This document shows positions 25,124 through 32,893 of a stretch of 64,000 bases of DNA, one piece after another. Location: the NCBI RefSeq assembly GCF_900109115.1, contig NZ_FNYV01000014.1, forward strand, positions 62,001 through 126,000. Reading direction: 5' to 3'. Within the stretch, counting starts at the first letter, position 1, and each line of letters opens with the position of its first letter. A program made the translations under genes and the position numbers. The DNA comes from Micromonospora phaseoli. GTDB taxonomy: Bacteria; Actinomycetota; Actinomycetes; Mycobacteriales; Micromonosporaceae. Under the pieces are notes generated by a model. It was given only the letters and a program-made list of their open reading frames with translations. It had not been told where the DNA came from and did not search any database.

Positions 25124-26908
25124 CTACGACCGACCGTCGCGCGGTGCCGGTGCCGTCGTCGAGTCCGGATCCGGCGGCGGTGGGGCGGTCTCGCGCAACA
25201 ACGCGTTCAGGCCGGCGCGCCGAGCCACCACGGTCAACCGGTCGCCCGCGACGATCACCATGCGCGGGTCGGGTGACCAGTCGAAGCGCTGCCCGGACCG
25301 GGCGTGCGCGAGCAGGCGTACGCTGCCGGCCCGCCCGACGGTGGCGAGCGCGCGACCGTCCAGCGCCGAGCCGGACGCCACCGGAACCTCGGTGACCAGC
25401 AGCGCGTGCCGGCCCACCGGGATGGTGGCGATCACCGCCCGGTCCAGCAGTGCGGCGGCGAACGACGGCGCGGCCAGGTAGGAGACGCTGCGCGAGGTGC
25501 CGATGCCGAAGGCCCGCTGCACCCGTTCGGCGAAGTCACCGTCGAAGAGCCGCAGCACCACCCGGAGCTGGTCGTTGATGGCGCGGCCGTTCAGCGCGGC
25601 CCGCAGGTTGGCCCCGTCGTCGGTGGAGACCACCACCAGCGCCTGGCAGGTGGCGACCGAGGCGCCACGCAACGTCTCCTCCTGCCCCGCGTCGCCCACC
25701 ACCAGCGGCACGCCGAGCCGCCGGGCCAGCCCCGCACCCAGCGCGTCCCGGTTCTTGTCGATGGCCACCACCTCGACGCCGAAGTCGTTGAGCTGGGCCA
25801 TCACCCGCATGCCGATGTTGCCGAGCCCGACCACCACGACGTGCCCGGAGCGCTCGGGCAAGCTCCGCCCGGTGTGCAGAGCCAGCCGGGCGTTGACCAC
25901 GCCGTCGACGACCACCGCCGTGATCAGTGGGATCAGCGCCAGCCCGGCGAGGTTGAGCACCACCTGCATGACCTGCTCGGCGGCCGACTTCGCGGTGTCC
26001 GGGTCCTGCCCGGTGAGGGTGGTGACCAGCGTCAGGTAGAGCGCGTCGGCCCAGCCGACGTGCGCCGCGTTGGCGTACAGCGCGCCCAGCGCGGCGACCA
26101 AGGCGAGCAACAGGATCACCGCGATCCCGATCTTGCGGGTGGCGAAGCTGCGGACCGCCTGCAGCAGCATCGCCACCGGGCGGCGCCGACGACGGGCGCG
26201 GGCCAGCCGGCGCGCGGCCAGCTCGGTGCCGGCGGGTCGGCCGGCGGCCTCGGCGAGCACCACGTCGGCGTCCCGGTCGTCGGCGGGCAGCACCAGGTCC
26301 TGCTGGGGGTCGCGGGTGTCGGCCACCCCGCAGACGACCTCGTTCGGGCGTACGTCGTCGCGACGGGCCACGTAGAGGGTGCGTCCGCCGTGCCGGAAGT
26401 GCGTCGGCGCGACTTCGCCCAGCGCGGCGGCCACGAAGGCCGGGGCTGCCATCGACGTGTCCGAGAGCACCGCCGAGTCGGGAAAGATCTGTCGTACCCC
26501 GTTGGCCAGGCCGGTGTTGAACATCCGCACCACCAGCCGCAGCCGAGGTTCGACCTCCTGAGCGCAGAGCGCGGCGTGCATGTTGCCCACATCGTCCTGA
26601 TGGAGCAGAGCCAGCCCGTCCGCCCCGGCCAGCCCGGCCCGACGGAAGGCGACCTCGTCCAACCGGTCGGCCCGGATAACCTCGATGCCGGGCAGATCCC
26701 GACCGTCCGGCCCAGGAGAACGACGACGATCGGGCACGATCAGGGTGATCCGCACCCTGCCCGCCTGCGGCTCGCCCACGAGCAACGTCCGCACCAGCCA
26801 GTAGGCGAGCGGATCCTGCCCACAGATCACGTAGTGCGCCCTGGTCTCCCCGTTGACCCGCAACCGGCGGCTGGCCCGCCGGGCCCGGTCGAGCAGCGGC
26901 TCCGCCAT
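25124..26908 (-). CDS. Potassium-channel-like protein with two TrkA-N (RCK) domains
   Basis: A 594-residue protein. The N-terminal NAD-binding-like domain starts HYVICGQDPLAYWLVRTL. Two membrane helices lie near residues 258-280 and 315-335, with a pore loop between them. A second, canonical RCK domain follows with HVVVVGLGNIGMRVM and a TrkA-C-like tail. The expected TxGYGD selectivity filter is absent: the loop reads TLVTTLTGQDPDT, so potassium selectivity is doubtful. The ATG at 26908 has TACCAT six bases upstream and no ribosome site, suggesting a leaderless transcript. It is divergent from the next gene. Confidence 0.8.
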   Translation of the reverse strand: MAEPLLDRARRASRRLRVNGETRAHYVICGQDPLAYWLVRTLLVGEPQAGRVRITLIVPDRRRSPGPDGRDLPGIEVIRADRLDEVAFRRAGLAGADGLALLHQDDVGNMHAALCAQEVEPRLRLVVRMFNTGLANGVRQIFPDSAVLSDTSMAAPAFVAAALGEVAPTHFRHGGRTLYVARRDDVRPNEVVCGVADTRDPQQDLVLPADDRDADVVLAEAAGRPAGTELAARRLARARRRRRPVAMLLQAVRSFATRKIGIAVILLLALVAALGALYANAAHVGWADALYLTLVTTLTGQDPDTAKSAAEQVMQVVLNLAGLALIPLITAVVVDGVVNARLALHTGRSLPERSGHVVVVGLGNIGMRVMAQLNDFGVEVVAIDKNRDALGAGLARRLGVPLVVGDAGQEETLRGASVATCQALVVVSTDDGANLRAALNGRAINDQLRVVLRLFDGDFAERVQRAFGIGTSRSVSYLAAPSFAAALLDRAVIATIPVGRHALLVTEVPVASGSALDGRALATVGRAGSVRLLAHARSGQRFDWSPDPRMVIVAGDRLTVVARRAGLNALLRETAPPPPDPDSTTAPAPRDGRS

Positions 26909-26914
26909 GCCCGC

Positions 26915-26920
26915 ATGGTA
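26915..26920 (-). promoter_or_regulatory. -10 element TACCAT of a leaderless gene
   Basis: On the minus strand TACCAT is followed by six bases and the ATG at 26908 of the channel-like gene. Confidence 0.5.
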
Positions 26921-27010
26921 GTCAGCCGGTCGTAGTCCGCGCAGCCCGTCATGATCGTCGCTGCCGTGTCGCCCCGGCATGTCCCGGTCGATGGCGGGTA
27001 GGGCAGCGGC

Positions 27011-27493
27011 ATGCAGACCTTCCTGCCGTACCCGGACTTCCTGGCCAGCGCCGATGTGCTGGACCAGCGCCGGCTGGGCAAGCAGCGGGTGGAGGCGATC
27101 CAGGTGCTGCGTGGGCTGACCCGTCCCGGGTACGGCTGGCGCAACCACCCGGCGGTGCGGATGTGGGCCGGGTACGAGGAGGCCCTGACCCGCTACGGGC
27201 TGGACATCTGCGCGGTCTGGTGCGCGGCCGGCCGGGCCGACACCTGCGCGACGACGCTCACCGCCGACCTCGCCGCCGCCTGCCGCATCCTGCGGGTTCG
27301 CAGCCAGCCGGAGCTCGCCGCCGCCGGGGAACTGCCGCCGTGGCTCGGCCGCCCGGAGCTGCACCTGAGCCACCGCTCGTCGCTGCTACGCAAGGATCCG
27401 GCGCACTACCGCCCGGTCTTCGGCGACGAAACCCCGGACGATCTGGAGTACGTCTGGCCCTCCTCCGACCGCCCCAACGCCTGCCTGCCGTGA
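27011..27493 (+). CDS. MSMEG_6728-like / pyrimidine-dimer glycosylase-like protein
   Basis: A 160-residue protein of the actinobacterial MSMEG_6728 family, which shares the opening TFLPYPDFLASADVLDQRRL and the following GKQRVEAIQVL with the T4 endonuclease V-like group. LHLSHRSSLLRKDPAHYRP and DLEYVWP near the end are family hallmarks. A DNA-repair role is suggested only by the distant similarity. TAGGGC stands six bases before the ATG at 27011, so the transcript may be leaderless. The stop is directly followed by repeat element copy B. Confidence 0.8.
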   Translation: MQTFLPYPDFLASADVLDQRRLGKQRVEAIQVLRGLTRPGYGWRNHPAVRMWAGYEEALTRYGLDICAVWCAAGRADTCATTLTADLAAACRILRVRSQPELAAAGELPPWLGRPELHLSHRSSLLRKDPAHYRPVFGDETPDDLEYVWPSSDRPNACLP

Positions 27494-27588
27494 AAGGAAG
27501 GGCCCCCTATTAACGCCTCGTGAGGTACTCGGGCCCCTTATTAACAGAACTGTTAATAAGGGGCCCTTCCTTGCGCCTCAGGCAGACT
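27493..27588. repeat. GGGCCC palindromic intergenic element, copy B (compound)
   Basis: A left unit begins AAGGAAGGGCCCCCTATTAA at 27494. Then GGGCCCCTTATTAACAG (27531-27547), two bases, and CTGTTAATAAGGGGCCC (27550-27566) form a perfect 17-bp palindrome, ending in CCTTCCTTGC. It is the most elaborate of the three copies, sits immediately after a stop codon and would make a very stable hairpin in RNA. Confidence 0.85.
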
Positions 27589-27615
27589 GGGGACGGTCGA
27601 TCGGGAGGTGCACAG

Positions 27616-29142
27616 ATGGCGCTGTCGCAGTTGGTCGGGCGACTCATCGGCGTACGCCGGCACGAGGTGGACCCCGGCGGTGGTGGCGCTTCCCGGGTGC
27701 CGGGCCCGGTCACCGCGGTGGTCGTCGGCGGCGGCATCGCGGGCATGTCCGCGGCGGTGGTGCTCGCCGAGCGCGGCGTCGAGGTGACGGTGCTGGAGGC
27801 CGCGCCGACCCTGGGCGGTCGGCTCGGTGCGTGGCCGGAAACGCTCGCGGACGGCACCGGCCAGGTCAACGAGCACGGCTTCCACGCCTTCTTCCGGCAG
27901 TACTACAACTGGCGCAACATCCTGCGTCGGATCGACCCGGCGCTGCGCTTCCTCCGGGCTGTCCCGGGCTATCCGGTGCTGAGCGCGCAGTGGCCGACCG
28001 AGGAGTTCGGGAAGCTGCCACCCGCGCCACCGGCGAACCTGCTCGCCCTGCTCGCCCGCAGCCCCAGCCTGCGCCTGCGCGACCTGCGCGGGATGGACCG
28101 GGACGCCGCCCTGCCGCTGCTGACCTACGACCCGGTACGCACCTACGCCGAATTCGACCACACCACCGCCGACGAACTGCTCACCTCGTTGCGGCTGCCG
28201 GACCGGGCCCGGGCGATGCTCTTCGAGGTCTTCTCCCACTCGTTCTTCAACCACGAGGCGGAGATGTCGGCCGCCGAGATGATCGCCCAGTTCCACTTCT
28301 ACCTGCTCGGCAACCCGCAGGGGCTGGCCTTCGACTGTCCCGACGAGGACTACGCCACGGCGATCTGGGCGCCCCTGACCCGACACGTCGAGCGCCACGG
28401 CGGCCGGGTCCGTACCGGTGTCACGGCGACCGAACTGCACCGCGACTCCGCCGGCTGGCGGGTACACACCCCCGAGGGGACGTACCAGGCCGGGCATGTC
28501 GTGCTCGCCGTCGACCCACCGGCGCTCGCCGCGCTGGTCAAGGCCTCCCCGTCACTGGCCGAGGAGGCACCGGCGCTGGCGGCGGCGATGCCCGGGTACG
28601 GCCGGCCCGGGCCCCCGTACGCGGTCGCCCGCTACTGGTGCGACGGGGACGTCGATCCCGGTCGGGCCGTCTTCAACGGAGTCTCCCGACAGGCCACCCT
28701 GGACTCGGTGACGCTGTACCACCGGCTGGAGCACGAGTCCCGACGCTGGGCGCAACGCACCGGCGGCTCGGTGATCGAGCTGCACGCGTACGCCTGCGAG
28801 GCGGACGTGCCGGCCGGGGAGCTTGCCGAGCGGATGCGCGCCGAACTGACCCAGCTCTGGCCGGAGACGGACCGGCTGGTGGTGCGGGAGCTGCGTGCCC
28901 GGGTGGAGGCGAAGGCACCGGCCTTCGCGCCGGGCAGCCACGCCGGGCGACCCGGGGTACGCACCGGCGCCGACCGGCTCTACCTGGCCGGCGACGGCAT
29001 CCGCACCGACTTCCCCAGCGCGCTGATGGAACGCGCGGCGGCCACCGGCATCATCGCGGCGAACCACATCCTGCGGGCCGAGGGCGGTGCGGCTGAGCCG
29101 ATCCACTCGGTCCGTCCCCGTGGCCTGCTCGCCCGCCCCTGA
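27616..29142 (+). CDS. FAD-dependent oxidoreductase (carotenoid desaturase/CrtU-like)
   Basis: A 508-residue flavoprotein with the dinucleotide motif VVVGGGIAGMSAAVVLAERG (about residues 35-54), then VLEAAPTLGGRLGAW and a C-terminal FAD motif RLYLAGDGIRTDFPSALMER. NEHGFHAFFRQYYNWRNIL and EMSAAEMIAQFHFYL recall isorenieratene synthase (CrtU) and related carotenoid desaturases. No other carotenoid gene lies nearby, so the substrate is open. GGGAGGT is about seven bases before the ATG at 27616. The gene stands alone. Confidence 0.8.
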   Translation: MALSQLVGRLIGVRRHEVDPGGGGASRVPGPVTAVVVGGGIAGMSAAVVLAERGVEVTVLEAAPTLGGRLGAWPETLADGTGQVNEHGFHAFFRQYYNWRNILRRIDPALRFLRAVPGYPVLSAQWPTEEFGKLPPAPPANLLALLARSPSLRLRDLRGMDRDAALPLLTYDPVRTYAEFDHTTADELLTSLRLPDRARAMLFEVFSHSFFNHEAEMSAAEMIAQFHFYLLGNPQGLAFDCPDEDYATAIWAPLTRHVERHGGRVRTGVTATELHRDSAGWRVHTPEGTYQAGHVVLAVDPPALAALVKASPSLAEEAPALAAAMPGYGRPGPPYAVARYWCDGDVDPGRAVFNGVSRQATLDSVTLYHRLEHESRRWAQRTGGSVIELHAYACEADVPAGELAERMRAELTQLWPETDRLVVRELRARVEAKAPAFAPGSHAGRPGVRTGADRLYLAGDGIRTDFPSALMERAAATGIIAANHILRAEGGAAEPIHSVRPRGLLARP

Positions 29143-29190
29143 CGACCCCACCCCCTCCGGAGGGCTGCACCGCCGCCATGCGGGGCGGCA

Positions 29191-29808
29191 CTAGGGCGCG
29201 GTCAGGCCGCGTAGGAGCAGGGCCAGGCCGCCGTCGAACTCGGCGTCCGGCCCGACCTGGCGCGCCGAGCGCGCCGTCTCGGCGAGGTACGGGAACCGGT
29301 CGGACGGCAGCTCGGCCAGCGCGGCGGTGCCGGGGCCGGTCAGCGGACCGAGGTGCTCCAACTGGATCGCGCCGAGGAGGTAGCTGAGCAGCCCGCGCAG
29401 GGCGACCACCCGGCGTTCGCCGGCCAGCCCGCCCTCGGTGAGCAGCCCGAGCACCGCCTCCGACCAGCGCAGTACGGCGTGCGAGCGGTGCCGGTGCACG
29501 GGCACCAGGGAGGCGACCGCCGGGTGGGCCGCCACGACGGTACGCATCCGCTGGACCAGGATCGTGATCCGTTCGACCCAGGGCAGCCGGGGGTCGGGCG
29601 GGGTGACGTCGATCCCGCCGAGTACCCGCTCCACGATCAGACGCTCCAGCTCTTCGCGGTCGTCGACATAGCGGTAGAGAGCCATCGCGCTCATCGACAA
29701 CTCGGCGGCGACGGCACGCATGGTGAAGCCGGCGAGCCCGTCCCGATCGATCACGGCCAGGGCCGCCGAGGCGATCCGGTCGGGAGTCAGCGAGCGGGGC
29801 CGAGGCAT
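29191..29808 (-). CDS. TetR family transcriptional regulator
   Basis: A 205-residue TetR regulator. The helix-turn-helix (residues 5-50) reads SLTPDRIASAALAVIDRDGL, FTMRAVAAELSMSAMALYRY. The C-terminal ligand domain resembles TetR_C (tetracyclin repressor-like). The ATG at 29808 starts MPRPRSL. It is divergent from a peroxiredoxin-like gene across 63 bases holding a TTGACA-type promoter and a direct repeat, and most likely controls that gene and itself. The inducer is unknown. Confidence 0.87.
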   Translation of the reverse strand: MPRPRSLTPDRIASAALAVIDRDGLAGFTMRAVAAELSMSAMALYRYVDDREELERLIVERVLGGIDVTPPDPRLPWVERITILVQRMRTVVAAHPAVASLVPVHRHRSHAVLRWSEAVLGLLTEGGLAGERRVVALRGLLSYLLGAIQLEHLGPLTGPGTAALAELPSDRFPYLAETARSARQVGPDAEFDGGLALLLRGLTAP

Positions 29809-29832
29809 AACGCTTGACACCCTAGTGCAGGC

Positions 29833-29857
29833 TGTAAGCGTACGTTGTAAACCTACG
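29833..29857. promoter_or_regulatory. Direct-repeat operator between TetR and peroxiredoxin-like genes
   Basis: TGTAAGCGTACG (29833-29844) and TGTAAACCTACG (29846-29857) are direct repeats with a 13-bp period and two mismatches. TTGACA at 29814-29819 is a likely -35 of the plus-strand promoter, with TAAGCG at 29835 as a possible -10 (15-base spacing). A protein bound here would block that promoter. Confidence 0.5.
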
Positions 29858-29871
29858 TGGAGGAGCCCTCG

Positions 29872-30453
29872 ATGCGTACCGCCCGCCCCCAGCCGGTCGT
29901 GACCACCCGCCGGCTCGACCCGGTCAACACCGGGCCGGTCGACCTGCCCGACCCCGAGCGACTCGTGCACCTCCAGTTCAGGCGCTTCGCCGGCTGCCCG
30001 GTCTGCAACCTTCACCTGCGTACCGTGGTCCGCCGGCACGCGGAGATCGAGGCGGCCGGCGTACGCGAGGTCGTGCTGTTCCACTCACCCGCCGAGGAGC
30101 TGCGCGAGCACGTCACCGACCTGCCGTTCGCGGTGGTCGCGGACCCGGACAAGCGGCTCTACCGGGAGTTCGGGGTCGAGGCGGGGCGTCGGGCGCTGTT
30201 GCACCCCCGGGCATGGCTGCCGATCCTCCGCGCGGTGCTCACCGGGGTGTGGCACGTGCTGCGCGGCCGGGAACGGCTACCGGCCACCACGCCGCACGGC
30301 GGGCGCCTCGGCCTACCGGCCGACTTCCTGGTGGCCTCCGACGGCCGGATCGTCAGCCACCGGTACGGCCAGCACGTCTACGACCAGTGGTCGGTCGACG
30401 AAGTGCTGGCCAAGGCCGAGGCCCATCGCCGGGCAACGACCGGCCAACCCTGA
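29872..30453 (+). CDS. Peroxiredoxin-like (AhpC/TSA) family protein
   Basis: A 193-residue thioredoxin-fold protein of the peroxiredoxin-like group. FAGCPVCNLHLRTVVRRH holds a CxxC pair at about residue 44, followed by VREVVLFHSPAEELREHV and FAVVADPDKRLYREFGVE, the standard AhpC/TSA layout. LGLPADFLVASDGRIVSHRY forms the C-terminal beta-hairpin. It probably reduces peroxides or disulfides. GGAGGAG lies six bases before the ATG at 29872. The divergent TetR gene suggests ligand- or stress-dependent control. Confidence 0.83.
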   Translation: MRTARPQPVVTTRRLDPVNTGPVDLPDPERLVHLQFRRFAGCPVCNLHLRTVVRRHAEIEAAGVREVVLFHSPAEELREHVTDLPFAVVADPDKRLYREFGVEAGRRALLHPRAWLPILRAVLTGVWHVLRGRERLPATTPHGGRLGLPADFLVASDGRIVSHRYGQHVYDQWSVDEVLAKAEAHRRATTGQP

Positions 30454-30512
30454 CCCGCGACGCCTCGGCGACAGTCCACGCCTCGCCCCCACCACCCTGT
30501 CCGGGCGAACTC

Positions 30513-31280
30513 TCACCTCCCGGCGGGCGGCGTCCACCGGAATCGCGGTGGGCGGCGCTCGTGGAAGGCGGCGACCCCCTCCCGCGCCTCGCCGCTGGCC
30601 CGCACCTGCCCGTGCCACCAGGCGACCCGGTCGTCGTCTGCCCGGCCGTCCACGATCTCCTTGGCGGCGACGACGCTTAGCTGCGAACGTTCGGCGATCG
30701 CGCCGGTGAGCCCCGCGATCCGGGCCGCCAGGTCGGCACCGGGCAGCAGCTCGTCGGCCAAGCCGATCCGCAGCGCCCGGTCGGCATCGACCAGCTCTCC
30801 GGTGAAGAGCAGATGCTTGGCCGCCGCCGGGCCGACCAGTCGGACCAGCCGGCGGGTGGTCGGCGTCGGGTAGACCAGGCCGAGCCGGGCCGGCGGTACG
30901 CCGAACCGCGCGTCGTCGGCGGCGATCCGCAGGTCGCAGGCGACGGCGAGTTGGCAGCCGCCGCCGACGCAGGCACCCCGTACGGCGGCGACCGTCGGCT
31001 TGACGAAGTTGGCCAGCCGTTCCTCGGCCGCGACCGCGATGCTCCCGTCGCCGGCCGCCAGCAGCTCGTCCAGATCACCCAGGTCGGCACCGGCGCAGAA
31101 AGTGCCGTCCGCGCCGGTGAGCACCAGGACGCGTACCGCCGGGTCGGCCTCCAGACCGTCGAGCAGCACCGGCAGCTGCCGCCACATGGCCGGGGTCATC
31201 GCGTTGCGCCGGCCCGGATTGCGGATCACCACAGTGGCCACCGCGCCCGCCACCTCGACGGCCAGTTCGGCGTCCGTCAC
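30513..31280 (-). CDS. Enoyl-CoA hydratase/isomerase family protein
   Basis: A 255-residue crotonase-fold enzyme. FCAGADLGDLDEL carries the first oxyanion-hole region, and GACVGGGCQLAVACDLRIAA the second, including the catalytic Gly-rich loop. FGVPPARLGLVYPTPTTRRL and GLADELLP are further family blocks. Substrate is unknown. The conserved Glu pair of true hydratases is not obvious, so hydratase, isomerase or another activity are all possible. The GTG at 31280 overlaps the stop of the ASCH gene (GTGA), so the two form an operon. Confidence 0.85.
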   Translation of the reverse strand: MTDAELAVEVAGAVATVVIRNPGRRNAMTPAMWRQLPVLLDGLEADPAVRVLVLTGADGTFCAGADLGDLDELLAAGDGSIAVAAEERLANFVKPTVAAVRGACVGGGCQLAVACDLRIAADDARFGVPPARLGLVYPTPTTRRLVRLVGPAAAKHLLFTGELVDADRALRIGLADELLPGADLAARIAGLTGAIAERSQLSVVAAKEIVDGRADDDRVAWWHGQVRASGEAREGVAAFHERRPPRFRWTPPAGR

Positions 31281-31702
31281 GGCACCCGTCCCCCGTCCCG
31301 CACCACGCGGAAGCGCTCGACGACGGCCAGCGTGCCATCGTCGACGGTGAAGTCAGGGTCACCCAGATAGGCCCGGTACTCCGGACCGTGCCAGAACCTC
31401 TCGTGCCCGGCCCGCCAGCCGGCGACCGTCTCGAAGCCCTCACCCTCGTCCCGGGCATGGGCCAGGTCGACGTCACCGAGCCGCACCACCCGGACCTCGG
31501 TCAGCTCGATCACCGCGACCGGCCGGTCGTCGGAGTCCACCACGACCGAGCGGTCGCCGACCTCCGGCAGCGGCTCACCATCGCGTTCGTACTCGATCAT
31601 CAGTCCGGTGGTCGAGGTCTTCGCGCCGGAGAGGATCGCGGCGACGAGTTGATCCCGCAGAGGTCCGGGGAACGCGAACTCGGCCTTCGGCAGTTCAGCC
31701 AT
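31277..31702 (-). CDS. ASCH domain protein
   Basis: A 141-residue ASCH-domain protein, an OB/PUA-like fold expected to bind RNA. It shows FAFPGPLRDQLVAAILSGAK, TSTTGLMIEYERDGE, VVDSDDRPVAVIELTEVRVV, and the C-terminal FTVDDGTLAVVERFRVV. The GxKxxT signature appears as SGAKTSTTG. TAGGCT stands seven bases before the ATG at 31702, again the leaderless pattern. It is coupled to the enoyl-CoA hydratase gene downstream. Some relatives have been reported as amidohydrolases on modified nucleosides; this cannot be judged here. Confidence 0.83.
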   Translation of the reverse strand: MAELPKAEFAFPGPLRDQLVAAILSGAKTSTTGLMIEYERDGEPLPEVGDRSVVVDSDDRPVAVIELTEVRVVRLGDVDLAHARDEGEGFETVAGWRAGHERFWHGPEYRAYLGDPDFTVDDGTLAVVERFRVVRDGGRVP

Positions 31703-31709
31703 GGCCGGG

Positions 31710-31715
31710 AGCCTA
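31710..31715 (-). promoter_or_regulatory. -10 element TAGGCT of a leaderless gene
   Basis: On the minus strand TAGGCT is followed by seven bases and the ATG at 31702 of the ASCH gene. Confidence 0.5.
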
Positions 31716-31864
31716 ACCCGCCCCGTCGGCCCGGGATCGCCTGCCGCGACCCGGCGACCGCCGCTGTACGCCTGGTCGCCGCCCGGCATTCACCGGCGGG
31801 CCGCCCGTGGCCCATAGCGTCACCCTGCGCGCACGTCGTACCCGGCCCGAGTGAGCAGGTGGTC

Positions 31865-32893
31865 ATGCCAATCGCACCCGAGGTCAGCGTGGTTGTCCCC
31901 ACCTTCGCCCGGCCGACGTTGGTGACCCGCGCGGTCCGCAGCGTCCTCGCGCAGACGGTGGCCGACATCGAGGTCATCGTCGTGATCGACGGTCCGGACG
32001 AGGAGACCGGCAAGGCCCTCGCCGAGATCGGCGACCCCCGGCTGCGGGTGCTGGAGCTGCCCGGCAAGGGTGGCGCGCCCAACGCCCGCAACGTGGGCGT
32101 ACGCGCGGCGACGGCCCGGTGGACCGCCCTGCTCGACGACGACGACGAGTGGCTGCCCAGCAAGCTGGCCGTCCAGCTGGAACTGGCCCGCCGCACCTCG
32201 GTACCCAACCCGATCATCGCCAGCCGGCTGATCAACAAGACGCCCCGGGCGGAGTTCGTGATGCCCCGCCGGCTGCCGGAGCCGGGCGAGCCGATCTGCG
32301 AGTACCTCACCCTGCGGCGCGGGCTGTTCCACGGCGACGGCTTCATCCAGACCTCGACCATCATGGCGCCGACCGAGCTGCTGCGCCGGGTGCCGTTCAC
32401 CGTCGGTCTGCGCCGGCAGCAGGAGCTCGACTGGACCGTACGCGCGGCCAGCCAGCCCGACGTCGACCTGCTCATCGCCGCCGAGCCGCTCGTACTCTGG
32501 CACCAGGACGAGAACCGCCCACGGATCAGCCTCAGTTCGCCCTGGCAGGCGCAGCTGGAGTGGCTGCGGGGAATCCGACCGCTGATCACCCCCCGGGCGT
32601 ACGCGGCGATCACCATGAGCATCATCAGCTCGATGGCCGCGCCGACCCGTAGCCTCCGGGTATTCCGGCTGCTGCTCGCCGAGGCCCGCCGGCACGGCCG
32701 GCCGAGCGCCCTCGACTACCTCACGTTCCTGCAGATCTGGCTGATCCCCCCGCAGCTGCGACACCAGGTACGCGACCGGATCCTCGGCCGTGGCCGTCGC
32801 CGCGGCGGCGACCGTCGCCGGGCCGCTGACGGCGAGACCGTGGCCGAGGACCGGGTCGGGACGGCGGAGATCGGGGCAGATGTCCGGCGATAG
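31865..32893 (+). CDS. Family 2 glycosyltransferase
   Basis: A 342-residue GT-A glycosyltransferase. The domain begins VSVVVPTFARPTLVTRAVRS, with GAPNARNVGV and LLDDDDEWLP (the metal-binding DxD) and a RRQQELDWTVR acceptor-side motif around residue 182. No membrane segment is evident; it probably acts at the inner membrane face on a lipid-linked or secondary acceptor. The ATG at 31865 follows AGGTGG. It overlaps the next glycosyltransferase by 14 bases. The long open frame upstream to 31388 has no coding character. Confidence 0.87.
   Translation: MPIAPEVSVVVPTFARPTLVTRAVRSVLAQTVADIEVIVVIDGPDEETGKALAEIGDPRLRVLELPGKGGAPNARNVGVRAATARWTALLDDDDEWLPSKLAVQLELARRTSVPNPIIASRLINKTPRAEFVMPRRLPEPGEPICEYLTLRRGLFHGDGFIQTSTIMAPTELLRRVPFTVGLRRQQELDWTVRAASQPDVDLLIAAEPLVLWHQDENRPRISLSSPWQAQLEWLRGIRPLITPRAYAAITMSIISSMAAPTRSLRVFRLLLAEARRHGRPSALDYLTFLQIWLIPPQLRHQVRDRILGRGRRRGGDRRRAADGETVAEDRVGTAEIGADVRR

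Noticed and set aside
25304..26935. Long plus-strand frame opposite the channel-like gene
   Set aside because: Antisense shadow: His/Gln/Arg/Gly-rich and without domains, while the minus-strand protein has clear RCK motifs.
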